A DNA stretch of 38,452 nucleotides from Pseudomonadota bacterium (GCA_021790795.1 JAJYFU010000017.1:1-38452), one strand, 5' to 3'; shown: positions 25,670-34,816, numbered from the stretch's first letter. A program made the numbers and translations. Notes: generated from the sequence alone by a model not told the origin.

Positions 25670-27397
25670 CTAGGCGTCCTGCGCAGGCAGAACGTGATCG
25701 ACCAGAAGCTGCAGCCGGCGCTCACCCTGGTACTCGTTGACGTCCAGACGGTACACGAGCCGGCATGCGCCGCTCGGCAGCGCGGCCGCCGCACCGGCAT
25801 CGAGAAAGTTGAACGCTATCGCATCGAAGGCGCGGTTGCGCGGCCCCTGCACCCACATCTTCACGTGCCGCTCGCCGACCACGCGCGCGGTGCGCACCGT
25901 GAACACTCCATCAAAACACGGCTCCGGAAATGACTGCCCCCACGGACCGGCGGCGCGCAGCGCTTCGGCCGTCTCGAGTGCGATTTCCTCCAGCGCGAGC
26001 TCGCCATCGGTCTCGATCGCATCGCGCGGCGCGCCCTGGTCCGGCCACGCGGCCACCTCCGCATCGAACAGCCGGGCGAACTCGTCGAGCTTCTCGCGCG
26101 CCAGCGTCAGGCCGGCGGCCATGGCATGCCCGCCGAAGCGGCCGATCAGCTGCGGATGGCGCGCATCGAGGTGCGCCAGCACGTCGCGAATATGCACGCC
26201 CGGCACCGAACGGGCCGAGCCGCGCAGGGCGCCATCCGCGCCGAGCGCGAAGGCGATGACCGGCCGGCGCACGCGATCCTTGACGCGGCTGGCGACCAGA
26301 CCCACCACGCCCTGATGCCAGCCCGCATCGAAAAGACACACCCCGCTGCGATCGCGCGCGCGTCCCTCGCCGTACTCCAGCCCGCGCACCGCCGCCAACG
26401 CCTCGGCCTGCATGCGCGCCTCGATCTCCCGGCGCTCTCGATTGAGCGCATCGAGCTGCGCGGCGAGCGGTTCGGCCGCGTTCGCCTCGGCGAGCAGACA
26501 CTGGATGCCGATCGTCATGTCGTCGAGCCGACCGGCGGCGTTGAGCCGCGGCGCGAGCGCAAAGCCGAGGTCCGCGCTCGTCGCGCGCTCGGGGACCCGC
26601 CCGGCCGCGGCCAGCAGCGCCCGCAGCCCGGGGACGCAGCGTCCGGCGCGGATGCGCTTGAGGCCCTGGGCCACGAGCACCCGATTGTTGTGATCGAGCG
26701 GCACCAGATCGGCCACCGTGCCGAGCGCCACCAGGTCGAGGAACTCGGCCGCGCCCGGGGCGCCCGCCGGCGTCAGCCCCGCCTCATCGAGGCGCCGCTT
26801 CAGTGCCGCCATCACATAGAACGCCACGCCCACGCCGGCAAGCGAGCGGCACGCGAAGCGGCTGTCCGGCAGGTTGGGATTGACGATCACGCGGGCGGCG
26901 GGCAATTGCTCGCCGGGCAGATGATGATCGGTGATCAACACCTCGATGCCGAGCCGGTGGGCTTCGGCCACTCCGGCGATGCTCGCAATGCCGTTGTCGA
27001 CGGTCACGATCAGGGTCGGAGTCTGCCCGGCCGCGACGCGCACGATCTCCGGGGTGAGGCCATAGCCGAACGCGAAGCGGTTGGGAACCAGGAAATGCGC
27101 CGCGAAGCCCCAGGCCCGCAGCGCGCGCACCATCAGCGCGGTGCTCGTGGCGCCGTCGGCATCGAAATCGCCGATCACCAGGATCCGCCCGGCCGCGCGC
27201 TGCGCGAGCAGAAGGTCGACGGCCGCCTCGATCGACTCCAGGGTACCCACCGGCGTCAGCCGATCGAGCGAGATGTCCAACTCGGCCGGGCTGCTGATGC
27301 CCCGTCCGCGATACACCCGGCGCAACACCGGGTGCAGATCGGCGCCGAGCGCCTCGCTCATGCCGCCGGCGCGGCGCACCACCCGCAGAGCGTTCAT
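25670..27397 (-). CDS. recJ: Single-stranded-DNA-specific exonuclease RecJ
   Basis: 5'-3' ssDNA exonuclease (575 aa) in recombination and mismatch repair. DHH-family metal motifs are visible: VIGDFDADGATSTAL (about 74-88), the later Asp in VTVDNGIAS, and DHH at 157-159 in ITDHHLPGEQLP. The DHHA1 domain has the GRFGGHAMAAGL motif, and a C-terminal OB-type domain ends in YQGERRLQLLVDHV. The ATG at 27397 overlaps the stop of the upstream RpfE-like gene as ATGA. A much longer open frame upstream is a shadow of that gene. Confidence 0.96.
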   Translation of the reverse strand: MNALRVVRRAGGMSEALGADLHPVLRRVYRGRGISSPAELDISLDRLTPVGTLESIEAAVDLLLAQRAAGRILVIGDFDADGATSTALMVRALRAWGFAAHFLVPNRFAFGYGLTPEIVRVAAGQTPTLIVTVDNGIASIAGVAEAHRLGIEVLITDHHLPGEQLPAARVIVNPNLPDSRFACRSLAGVGVAFYVMAALKRRLDEAGLTPAGAPGAAEFLDLVALGTVADLVPLDHNNRVLVAQGLKRIRAGRCVPGLRALLAAAGRVPERATSADLGFALAPRLNAAGRLDDMTIGIQCLLAEANAAEPLAAQLDALNRERREIEARMQAEALAAVRGLEYGEGRARDRSGVCLFDAGWHQGVVGLVASRVKDRVRRPVIAFALGADGALRGSARSVPGVHIRDVLAHLDARHPQLIGRFGGHAMAAGLTLAREKLDEFARLFDAEVAAWPDQGAPRDAIETDGELALEEIALETAEALRAAGPWGQSFPEPCFDGVFTVRTARVVGERHVKMWVQGPRNRAFDAIAFNFLDAGAAAALPSGACRLVYRLDVNEYQGERRLQLLVDHVLPAQDA

Positions 27398-28434
27398 CCG
27401 AGCGCTCCGAGCCCGCCACGACGGGGCCGCCAGCGGCGCAGGCGGTCGGCGCGCGCAAGCCGCCACAGCCGATCGTTGGCGAGGAGCGTCAGCCGCTCGA
27501 TCGATCCGGACCGAAGCGCCTCGAGCCCCGCGGCAATCCAACCTCGATCGAGCGCGGCGAGCGCTTCGGCGAGATCCCAACCCGGCTCGCGCCGCAGCGC
27601 CTCGGCGATCTCCAGCGCCAGCAGCGCCGGGGATTCGAGCGCCGCACGCGCGAGCGGCGGCGAAGGCGGCAGCGGCGCGCACGCGAGCCCGCCGAGACAC
27701 GCCAGGCCCGCCAGATAGGGATCCGAGCCATACACGGCCGTGCGCATCGCCGCGTCGCCGGCCTCCCCCCGCGGCTGCGGCGTTGCGCTCGGAGGCTCGC
27801 CCGCGCCGGCCGCCGCCTGGCCGCCGCCCCAGATCCACAGCTGCGAGAGCCGCGGCTCGCCGTGCCGCGCGCGCATCTCGTTGAGCGGATGCGCATGCAG
27901 CCACATCTCGATCTCGGTGCCGAGCCGCCGCAGCGCCGCGGCGCCCTCCCCGAGCGGCAGCGCCTCCAGCAGCCCGGCCTGCGGCACGCGCGCCGGATCG
28001 CAGGTGCTCGCGCTCAATCCGGACGGCGCGCCGAGGAGAAACTCTCCCGAGGCGAGCGGCGCGAGCGCGAAGCCCGATCCCGCGAACGTGCTATTGAAAT
28101 CCGCCGCGAGGCGCGCGAGTGTCTCGGGCGCCAGGCGCAGCCGGCCGCTGCGCTGCAAATGCAGTCGGCCGACACCCGCGATCAGATGCAGCGGGGAGGC
28201 GAACCAGACCGTCTCGCCCGGCGCCGGGCGGCCGGCGGCCGCGATACTCGCGGGCGGCAGGTCCGCGTAATGCGCCAGGCCGAGCCGGCGCGCCGCCCAG
28301 GCGCGCCAGTCGGCCTGCGGCACGCGCTGGTGCGCGAACCGCGCAATGTGCTCGAGCGCGGGCATCGCGGTCGAGGCGCCCGCCGGCGCTCCGGCGAGAT
28401 ATAAATCGGTGATGACGATGACGAGTTCGCGCAC
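27394..28434 (-). CDS. RpfE-like protein (COG4255 type), function unknown
   Basis: A 346-aa soluble protein starting with GTG. The character (opening MRELVIVITDLYLAG, WFASPLHLIAGVGRLHLQRSGRLRL, EIEMWLHAHPLNEMRARHGEPRLSQLWIWGGG, and YGSDPYLAGLACLGG) matches the family annotated as RpfE or as a phosphoglycerate-mutase-like protein in Xanthomonadales. In Xanthomonas, rpfE lies beside recJ in the rpf cluster (from memory), as here. No catalytic set can be named confidently, although the Asp/His-containing patches recall the alkaline-phosphatase-like fold. It overlaps recJ by four bases and starts 18 bases from the divergent Mth938-like gene. No rpfF, rpfC or rpfG is in the window. Confidence 0.75.
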   Translation of the reverse strand: MRELVIVITDLYLAGAPAGASTAMPALEHIARFAHQRVPQADWRAWAARRLGLAHYADLPPASIAAAGRPAPGETVWFASPLHLIAGVGRLHLQRSGRLRLAPETLARLAADFNSTFAGSGFALAPLASGEFLLGAPSGLSASTCDPARVPQAGLLEALPLGEGAAALRRLGTEIEMWLHAHPLNEMRARHGEPRLSQLWIWGGGQAAAGAGEPPSATPQPRGEAGDAAMRTAVYGSDPYLAGLACLGGLACAPLPPSPPLARAALESPALLALEIAEALRREPGWDLAEALAALDRGWIAAGLEALRSGSIERLTLLANDRLWRLARADRLRRWRPRRGGLGALG

Positions 28435-28452
28435 GAGCGGTATGGTAGCGTG

Positions 28453-28824
28453 ATGGACATCACCTTAGAGAGCGGCGTGCAGCTCAACACGGTGCGCGCC
28501 TATTCGGCCGACGTGCTGCGGATCGGGCAGACCGAGGTGCGCGCCAGCTGTCTGGTCACCGCCGAGCGGTTGATCACGCCGTGGGTTTGCGCGCGCTTCG
28601 AGGCGCTCACCCTGGAGCATCTGGCCGAGATCTTCGTCCTCGAGCCGCAGGTCGTATTGATGGGCACCGGGTGGCGCCAGCGTTTCGCGCCGGCGCCGAT
28701 CCGCGCGGCCTTCGCCGAACGCGGCGTCGGACTGGAGGTGATGGAGCTCGCAGCCGCCTGCCGCACCTTCAACGTTCTGGTCCACGAAGGCCGGCCGGTC
28801 GCCGCGGCGCTGTTCTTCGAGTAG
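28453..28824 (+). CDS. Mth938-like domain protein (DUF498, NDUFAF3-related)
   Basis: A 123-aa protein of the MTH938/DUF498 fold. Visible family features are the start YSADVLRIGQTEVRASCLVT, the core PQVVLMGTGWRQRF, and EVMELAAACRTFNVLVHEGRPVAAAL at the end. The eukaryotic relative NDUFAF3 helps assemble respiratory complex I; the bacterial role is not established. ATG 28453 is used; a GTG three bases earlier is also in frame. It diverges from the RpfE-like gene with very little room between, so the two promoters must overlap the coding starts or each other. Confidence 0.88.
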   Translation: MDITLESGVQLNTVRAYSADVLRIGQTEVRASCLVTAERLITPWVCARFEALTLEHLAEIFVLEPQVVLMGTGWRQRFAPAPIRAAFAERGVGLEVMELAAACRTFNVLVHEGRPVAAALFFE

Positions 28825-29311
28825 CCGGCAGGACCGGAGGTCCGGCACAAGCCGCGCATCGAAGAAGACACAGGGGGAGGGGTCTTGACTCAACGATCCA
28901 CCGCGCCGACGCCGCCGTGGCGCGCGACACTGTTGTTGCTTTTGCGGATCGTGATCTATTGCTTTTGTGTGGGCGTCCCCTCCTCCCTGTGCCCTCTGCG
29001 CGTATGGTAACCACGCGACTTTTGCCAAAGCAAGGAATTTCACGCCCCGGATCAAACGCCGGCCGGGACGCCGACCATCGCTCTGAGCCGCCCTGTATTT
29101 CGGACGATTGTGACGGGCGCAGGACTCCAGAGCATCCGCCGGGCGCCCGTACCGCCATTTGCATCGCGCAGTGGCCGAGTATAGCCTACGCTATCCATTA
29201 CACCAACGTCGCCGGCCGACTCGGCACCCCCAGCGATTGCGGCGGGAGGGGCCGGCTGTATCCGTTTTCCCTCATCCTGACTCGTAAATCCTCGTGGAGG
29301 CCCGCCGGACC
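28825..29311. other. 487-base non-coding stretch before the Asp-box protein gene
   Basis: No credible gene on either strand. It begins with a weak hairpin (GGACC, GGA, GGTCC at 28831-28843), contains the 127-bp inverted-repeat element described separately, and then runs about 320 bases with lower G+C than the surroundings. A possible plus-strand promoter is TTGCAT (29159-29164) with TATAGC (29180-29185), spacing 15 bases, which is short. A good ribosome site, GGAGG (29296-29300), precedes the next gene start at 29312. Confidence 0.5.
28867..28993. repeat. 127-bp imperfect inverted-repeat (REP/MITE-like) element
   Basis: The ends pair over a long stem: 28867-28875 (GACACAGGG) with 28985-28993, and 28876-28882 (GGAGGGG) with 28977-28983, broken by one bulged T (28984) and one A/C mismatch. 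An inner 7-bp stem joins ACGATCC (28893-28899) to GGATCGT (28946-28952). A direct repeat TTGCTTTTG occurs at 28936-28944 and 28959-28967. There is no open reading frame inside. The build (solitary, intergenic, foldable, no T-run) is that of a REP/BIME-like or small non-autonomous element. A second copy was not found in this window. Confidence 0.55.
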
Positions 29312-32300
29312 ATGACGAAATCTTCCAGGATTGTGTCTTGGGCGCTGGCGATTGCCGCCGGCCTGGCGTCGGCCTTGCCCGCGAGCGCCGTCGCGCGCGT
29401 GAATCCCGATCTCTATGCCGGCCTGAAGTGGCGTAACGTCGGCCCATTTCACGGCGGCCGCGCGGCCGCGGTCACCGGGGTCATCGGCGAGCCCGGTGTG
29501 TATTACGTGGGCACGCCCGAGGGAGGCATCTGGAAAACCACGAGCGCCGGGGTCACCTGGTTTCCGATCTTCGACCACATCAAGCAGGTCGACAGTATCG
29601 GCGCGATCGCCGTGGCCCCCTCCGATCCGGATGTCGTGTACGCGGGCACGGGTGATCCGACCATCATCAACCCCTTCGTCGGCAGCCTGGGCGATGGCAT
29701 GTGGAAATCCACCAACGCCGGCCGCACCTGGCGCCACATCGGCCTCGAGGCAACCGTGATGATCGACAGCATCGTGGTCGATCCTCACAACGCCAACATC
29801 GTAGTGGTATCGGCTCTTGGCGACGCCACACACCACGGGGGCGGTGTCTACCGGAGCACGAACGGCGGAAAAACATGGACCCGGGTGCTCAAGCCCGCGC
29901 ACTATCTCGGAACGCGGGATGTCGTGTCCGACTGGGGCGATCCGCACATCCTGCTGGCCGTCGCCGCCGGCACGGGCGGCCCCTTCTTCAAATTCCGGCA
30001 TGGCCCGAAAGCCAAGCCCAAACCGCCGCTGCTGTTCAAATCCACCAATGACGGCCGCACCTGGAGCGCGATCAAGATTCCGCCCTTCCCCGGCCGCGTG
30101 AGCGTGGCGATCGCCGATCATGGCCGGCGCATCTACATTGTCGGCAACACCATCGAGCACGGCTCCGGGCTGTTCCGTTCCGACGACGGCGGCGCCACCT
30201 GGAAGCACATGGCCGGCAAGGACAAGCGCATCAGCAACGGCCAGGGCAACTACAGCTGCGGCGTGTTCGTGGACCCACAGGATGCGAATGTTCTGTACAC
30301 GGTCAGCACGGCCATGTACCGCTCCACCAATGGCGGCATCACTTTTCATGCCTTCAAGGGCGCCCCCGGCGGGGAGGATTACCACTCTCTGTGGATCGAC
30401 CCCCAGAACGGCAAGCGCATGGAAGTCGCCTCCGACCAGGGCGCGAGCGTCACCCTCGACGGCGGTCGCACCTGGAGCCTGTGGTACACCGAGCCCTTCT
30501 CGCAGATCTACCATGTCGCCACCACGAGCCAATATCCCTATTGGATTGCCGGCGCGCAGCAGGATACGGGCGCGGTCATGATCCGCAGCCGCGGCAACTG
30601 GGGGCAGGTCGACTTCACCGACTGGAGCCCGGTGCCGTCTTCCGAATTCGGCTACATCGCCCCTGATCCTCTGCACCCGCACATCCTCTACGCGATCGGC
30701 TACGGTCCGGGCGGCGGCGGCGGCGGCCTGGTGAAGATCAACATGTTCACCGGCCAGTGGGAGAACATCGCGCCGAACTTCGGCGCGCGCGCCAAGGACT
30801 ATCGGTCCATCGGCAGTCTGCCGATGAAATTCGACACGGCCTTCGACCCTGGCGCCCTTTACGTCGCCTATCAGTGTCTGCTGGTTACCCGCAACGGCGG
30901 CAATTCCTGGCAAGCCTTCAGCCCCGCCCTCACCACCGCCAAGGGCGCGGCGCAGGTGCCCTGCGGCACGCCCCTGCCCGCCGCGAAGAAAAAAACGCGC
31001 CGCCCCCGCAACCCCCTCAAACCCGCCGGACCCGTCATCGTCGACTTTTCACTCTCCAAGGTCAGGCCGGACGTGGTCTGGACCGTGAGCAGCAACAACC
31101 AGATCTACAACACCATGGATGGCGGCGAGCGCTGGAACAACGTGAGCAACATCACCGGCCTGCCGCCGCACGCCCACCTGCATACCATCGAAGCGGGCGA
31201 TTCGGCCGATACCGCCTATGTCACCGCCCGCATCTCCCTCCCCCACCACCACAAGGCCGCCTCCGCGGTGCGCGGCACGGCGCACAAGGCCGCCCCGCCC
31301 GTCCGTGAGGACACCAACCTGCCGCTCATCTGGCGCACCACCGATGGCGGCAAAACGTGGGTGAACATCACCCGGGGATTGCCCCGCAACCAACGTAGCG
31401 GCAGCTGGGTGAATGTGCTGCGCGCCGACCCGAAGCAACCCGGGCTCCTGTTCGCCGCGACGGAGACGACCGTCTACGTCAGCTTCGACAATGGCAATCA
31501 CTGGCAGTCGCTGCGGCAGAACCTGCCCAGCACCGCCGTCACCGATCTGGTCGTTCACACCGGATTCCACATGAACGACCTGGTCATCAGCACCTTCGGC
31601 CGTGGCTTCTGGGTGCTCGATGACTTCACACCGCTGCGCTCGATTGCCGCCCATGCCCGGGCCATCGCCGCCTCGCCGGCCTATCTGTTCCGACCCGAAA
31701 CGGCCATTCGCGCCCGCCAGAACAGCAATTGGGATCAGCCCTTCGACATCGAAGTGCCGCATGCCCCCAACCCGCCCTATGGGGTGATCGTGGATTATTA
31801 CCTCCGCCACGAGCCCCACGGACCGATCAAGCTGCAAATCCTCGATGCCCGCGGCAACCTGGTGCGCACCCTGACGAGCACGCTGCCGCCGCCCATCAAG
31901 GGCCAGCTCTATCCGCGCTACTGGCTGGCCTCGCCCCAGGCGCGCGCCCTGCCCATCCGGGTCGGTCTGAATCGCTTTGCATGGAATCTGCGCTATGGCC
32001 CGCCGCCCGCTTTCCGACACGACCTTGAAAACCAGATGAACACCGTGGCCGGCGCCACCACCCCGGGCCCGCATGGTCCCCAGGTGATGCCCGGTGTTTA
32101 CACGCTCAAGCTCACCGTCGACGGTCACGTCTACACCCGCCACGTCACCGTCATGAACGATCCGCGCGTCGGAGAGAGCCGCGTACTGCTGGCCGCGCTG
32201 CGCGCCCAGAACCGCATGAACAGGCTCGCCTACCGGGGCATGCAGCGCAGCTACCGCGGCTATCAGGAGGTACACGCCGTCAAGGTTCAGTTGACGGCGC

Positions 32301-32716
32301 TCATGCACGCGCACCTGAGCAAGCCACTCGCCACACAGGCCAAGGCGCTCGAGGCCCGCCTGAGCAAGATTGGCGGGAAGAGATCATCGGGCGGCTTCCT
32401 CGCCAGGCTCCTGCATCCGCGGCCGAAACCGAAGCCCAACGCCCTGCGCTCCTTCGTCACGGTGAACAACGCCTACAACAGCCTGGTCAGCCTCATGCAG
32501 GTGGGCATGGACATGCGCCCGACACCGGCCCAGCTCACCACGCTGAGCGCCGACTGTCGTCACTACGACCGCACGGTCATCAGCTGGGATAGCCTGCGGA
32601 CGGGCGAGCTCGCCACGTTCAATTCCGCGTTGGCCGCGAACCATCTGCGCAAGCTGCGGCTCGCGCCGGTCAGGCTCGCCATGCCGGCCTGCGGCTTCGT
32701 GGTTGACTCGCGCTGA
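29312..32716 (+). CDS. Exported Asp-box (BNR/sortilin-like) repeat protein
   Basis: A large secreted protein (1134 aa). A signal peptide covers residues 1-26 or so (WALAIAAGLASALPASA-VAR). About 600 residues of beta-propeller follow, with repeated Asp boxes of the S-x-[DN]-x-G-x-x-W type: STSAGVTW, STNAGRTW, STNGGKTW, STNDGRTW, SDDGGATW, STNGGITF, TLDGGRTW, TRNGGNSW, TMDGGERW, TTDGGKTW and SFDNGNHW. This is the architecture of VPS10/sortilin-like proteins often labelled glycosyl hydrolase, but no catalytic residues are evident. A Lys/Arg/Pro-rich linker (KKKTRRPRNPLKPAGP) interrupts the repeats. The C-terminal part has a beta domain (VMPGVYTLKLTVDG) and a helical end with RPKPKPN. The ATG has GGAGG 11 bases upstream. 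Substrate unknown. Confidence 0.85.
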   Translation: MTKSSRIVSWALAIAAGLASALPASAVARVNPDLYAGLKWRNVGPFHGGRAAAVTGVIGEPGVYYVGTPEGGIWKTTSAGVTWFPIFDHIKQVDSIGAIAVAPSDPDVVYAGTGDPTIINPFVGSLGDGMWKSTNAGRTWRHIGLEATVMIDSIVVDPHNANIVVVSALGDATHHGGGVYRSTNGGKTWTRVLKPAHYLGTRDVVSDWGDPHILLAVAAGTGGPFFKFRHGPKAKPKPPLLFKSTNDGRTWSAIKIPPFPGRVSVAIADHGRRIYIVGNTIEHGSGLFRSDDGGATWKHMAGKDKRISNGQGNYSCGVFVDPQDANVLYTVSTAMYRSTNGGITFHAFKGAPGGEDYHSLWIDPQNGKRMEVASDQGASVTLDGGRTWSLWYTEPFSQIYHVATTSQYPYWIAGAQQDTGAVMIRSRGNWGQVDFTDWSPVPSSEFGYIAPDPLHPHILYAIGYGPGGGGGGLVKINMFTGQWENIAPNFGARAKDYRSIGSLPMKFDTAFDPGALYVAYQCLLVTRNGGNSWQAFSPALTTAKGAAQVPCGTPLPAAKKKTRRPRNPLKPAGPVIVDFSLSKVRPDVVWTVSSNNQIYNTMDGGERWNNVSNITGLPPHAHLHTIEAGDSADTAYVTARISLPHHHKAASAVRGTAHKAAPPVREDTNLPLIWRTTDGGKTWVNITRGLPRNQRSGSWVNVLRADPKQPGLLFAATETTVYVSFDNGNHWQSLRQNLPSTAVTDLVVHTGFHMNDLVISTFGRGFWVLDDFTPLRSIAAHARAIAASPAYLFRPETAIRARQNSNWDQPFDIEVPHAPNPPYGVIVDYYLRHEPHGPIKLQILDARGNLVRTLTSTLPPPIKGQLYPRYWLASPQARALPIRVGLNRFAWNLRYGPPPAFRHDLENQMNTVAGATTPGPHGPQVMPGVYTLKLTVDGHVYTRHVTVMNDPRVGESRVLLAALRAQNRMNRLAYRGMQRSYRGYQEVHAVKVQLTALMHAHLSKPLATQAKALEARLSKIGGKRSSGGFLARLLHPRPKPKPNALRSFVTVNNAYNSLVSLMQVGMDMRPTPAQLTTLSADCRHYDRTVISWDSLRTGELATFNSALAANHLRKLRLAPVRLAMPACGFVVDSR

Positions 32717-32740
32717 GAGCGGCCCGGCCGGAACGCCGCG

Positions 32741-32759
32741 GCCGGCGCCCTGCGCCGGC
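32741..32759. terminator. GC-rich hairpin between convergent genes
   Basis: GCCGGCGC, loop CCT, GCGCCGGC: a perfect 8-bp stem placed between the ends of the Asp-box protein gene (32716) and pcm (32790). Its position suits a bidirectional terminator, but no T-run follows on either strand, so it may act only as an RNA-stabilising hairpin or with Rho. Confidence 0.35.
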
Positions 32760-32789
32760 AACCCCGGGGCATCCGCCGATTGATCGTCG

Positions 32790-33452
32790 CTAGCCCTTGC
32801 CGCCGAGCAGTGGCACGAAGGCCACGTGGCCGAGCGACTCACGCGTCACGCTCTCGTCGCGCCGCGTGAAGCGCATCAGCTCCTGCTCGCCCTCCGGTCC
32901 GACCGGCACCACCAGCCGACCGCCCGGGGCAAGCTGCTCCAGCAGCTCCCGCGGAACCGCCAGCGGCGCGGCCGCCACCAGGATGCCCTCGAACGGCGCC
33001 TGAGCGCTCCAACCCTGTGTGCCGTCGCCATGACGGAACTTGACGTTGCGGATGTCGAGCTCCCGCAGGCGCTCCTTGGCGCGCTCGAGCAATGCGCCGA
33101 TGCGCTCGACCGTGAACAACTGCTCCACCAACGGGGCCAACACCGCCGACTGATAGCCGCAGCCGGTGCCCACTTCCAACACCTTGCCGAGCGGACCGCC
33201 CTGCAGCAGCGCTTCGCTCATGCGGGCCACGATGTAAGGCTGGGATATGGTCTGGCCGAAGCCGATCGGCAGCGCCGTATCCTCGTAGGCGCGGCTGCCG
33301 AGGGCCTCGTCGACGAAGATGTGCCGCGGCACGTTGCGAATGCGATCGAGCACCGCGAGGTTGGCGATGCCTTGCTCGCGCAGGCGCTGCACCAGGCGAT
33401 CGCGGGTCCGCGCCGAGGTCATGCCGATCCCCGAGAAGCGCAGATCGCTCAA
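32790..33452 (-). CDS. pcm: Protein-L-isoaspartate O-methyltransferase
   Basis: Repairs damaged proteins by methylating isoaspartyl residues with SAM (220 aa). Motifs are [34 protein letters not shown], and the SAM motif [15 protein letters not shown]; the end [13 protein letters not shown] is typical. I set the start at TTG 33452, overlapping the surE stop as TTGA, because the N-terminal segment [20 protein letters not shown] keeps the GIGMTS stretch I recall in Xanthomonas Pcm. ATG 33422 (MTSART) is the alternative. In many relatives nlpD and rpoS follow; here the operon ends against the convergent Asp-box gene. Confidence 0.93.
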   Translation of the reverse strand: MSDLRFSGIGMTSARTRDRLVQRLREQGIANLAVLDRIRNVPRHIFVDEALGSRAYEDTALPIGFGQTISQPYIVARMSEALLQGGPLGKVLEVGTGCGYQSAVLAPLVEQLFTVERIGALLERAKERLRELDIRNVKFRHGDGTQGWSAQAPFEGILVAAAPLAVPRELLEQLAPGGRLVVPVGPEGEQELMRFTRRDESVTRESLGHVAFVPLLGGKG

Positions 33453-34204
33453 TCGATTCCCTCCATCCAGTGCCGCAGCGGCTCGAGGGCGCCGTGGCGC
33501 GTCAGGTCGATCTGCAGGGGCGTGATCGAGACGCACCCTTGGGCGATGGCATGAAAATCCGTGCCCGGCCCCGCATCCTGCTCCGGGCCCGCCGGTCCGA
33601 CCCAGTACACCGGCCGGCCGCGCGGATCGCGCGCCCGCACGACCGGCTCGGAGCGGTGCCGATAGCCCAGTCGGGTGACGCGATAACCGCGCAGCGCCTC
33701 GTACGGGACGTCCGGAACGTTGACGTTCAGAATGAGCGAGGCGTCCAGGGGGCGGCTGAGCAGCTCGGCGACCAGACGCCGGGCCACCGCCGCGCCGGTC
33801 TGGAAGTGCTGGGCGCCGGCCGCCGTGCCGCACAGCGACACCGCCAGCGTCGGCAGGCCGAGGAACCGGCCCTCGATCGCCGCGGCCACCGTGCCGGAAT
33901 ACAGCACGTCATCGCCGAGATTGGCGCCGTCGTTGATTCCGGAGACCACCATGTCGTGCTCGGTGTCGAACAGCCCCGTGATGGCCAGGTGCACGCAGTC
34001 GGTCGGCGTACCCTGCACGCAGTAGACTCCGGGCTCGACCTCCAGCACCCGCAGCGGCACGTCGAGGGTGAGCGAGTTGCTCGCGCCGCTGCGGTTGCGG
34101 TCGGGAGCGACGATGGTCACCTCGGCGAGCTCCGCGAGGCTCTGGCGGAGCATACGGATCCCCGGGGCGTGGTAGCCGTCGTCATTGCTGAGCAGGATCT
34201 TCAC
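33449..34204 (-). CDS. surE: 5'/3'-nucleotidase SurE
   Basis: Metal-dependent survival-protein nucleotidase (251 aa) that dephosphorylates nucleoside monophosphates. Metal ligands are Asp8 and Asp9 in SNDDG and Ser39 in NRSGASNS; the Asn ligand is in [23 protein letters not shown], the family signature. The length is normal. It is coupled to pcm and starts 84 bases from the divergent smr gene. The gap has back-to-back -10-like hexamers (TATACT on plus at 34253-34258, TATAGT on minus at 34256-34251), but no clear -35 elements. Confidence 0.96.
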   Translation of the reverse strand: MKILLSNDDGYHAPGIRMLRQSLAELAEVTIVAPDRNRSGASNSLTLDVPLRVLEVEPGVYCVQGTPTDCVHLAITGLFDTEHDMVVSGINDGANLGDDVLYSGTVAAAIEGRFLGLPTLAVSLCGTAAGAQHFQTGAAVARRLVAELLSRPLDASLILNVNVPDVPYEALRGYRVTRLGYRHRSEPVVRARDPRGRPVYWVGPAGPEQDAGPGTDFHAIAQGCVSITPLQIDLTRHGALEPLRHWMEGID

Positions 34205-34288
34205 GGACGCGGTTCGATCTCGGCGAGGAACGCTCCTCGGGAAGGGCGCGACTATACTGGACTAAAACTCGGCGGAGGAAGCGTGTGC

Positions 34289-34816
34289 GTGTCGGATCCC
34301 GAGGATGACCGGCGGCTGTTTCGCGAGGCGGTTCGCGACGTCAAGCGGCTCGATCGCCCCGCTCGGGTGCCTGAGCGGCCCAAACCCCGTCCCGCGGCGC
34401 GCTTCGCGCGCGCCGAACGGCTGGCCGTGCTCGAGGAAAGCCTGCGCGACGTGCCGTTGGATCCGGCCCTCGAGGGCGGCGACACGCTGGTGTTTCGCCG
34501 CCCGGGCGTGCCGCCCGCGGTGCTGCGGCGCCTGCGCCGGGGTGAATTCCGCGTGCAGGGCGAGATCGACCTGCACGGCCTCACCGTGCGCCAGGCCAAA
34601 GAGGCGCTGCGGGAATTCCTGGCGGAAGCCCTGCGGCGCAACTGGCGTTGTGTGCGCATCGTGCACGGCAAGGGTCTGCGCTCCGGCCATCGCGGCCCGG
34701 TGTTGAAAGCCACCGTCGCGTCCGTCCTGCGCCGCCTCGGGCCCGTGCTCGCCTTCGTCTCGGCGCGCCCGGCGGACGGCGGCACCGGCGCCGTCTATGT
34801 ACTGATCTCCTCCTGA
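34289..34816 (+). CDS. Smr/MutS2-domain protein
   Basis: A 175-aa protein with a C-terminal Smr domain: the GEIDLHGLTVRQAK segment (DLHG motif) and VRIVHGKGLRS (HGxG motif), as in proteobacterial YdaL/SmrA-type proteins that show nuclease activity. The N-terminal 80 residues are charged and probably flexible (DDRRLFREAVRDVKRLD). GTG 34289 is chosen because it lies nine bases after GGAGGA; GTG 34283 in the same frame is only three bases away from it. It stands against the direction of its neighbours, and its last 22 bases overlap the end of truD. Confidence 0.87.
   Translation: MSDPEDDRRLFREAVRDVKRLDRPARVPERPKPRPAARFARAERLAVLEESLRDVPLDPALEGGDTLVFRRPGVPPAVLRRLRRGEFRVQGEIDLHGLTVRQAKEALREFLAEALRRNWRCVRIVHGKGLRSGHRGPVLKATVASVLRRLGPVLAFVSARPADGGTGAVYVLISS

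Noticed and set aside
28831-28843. Hairpin GGACC-GGA-GGTCC as a terminator for the Mth938-like gene
   Set aside because: Only five base pairs and no T-run; too common in this GC-rich sequence.
29198-30913. A 571-codon minus-strand open frame opposite the Asp-box gene
   Set aside because: The plus-strand product has a signal peptide, ribosome site and repeated Asp boxes; the minus frame has none of these.
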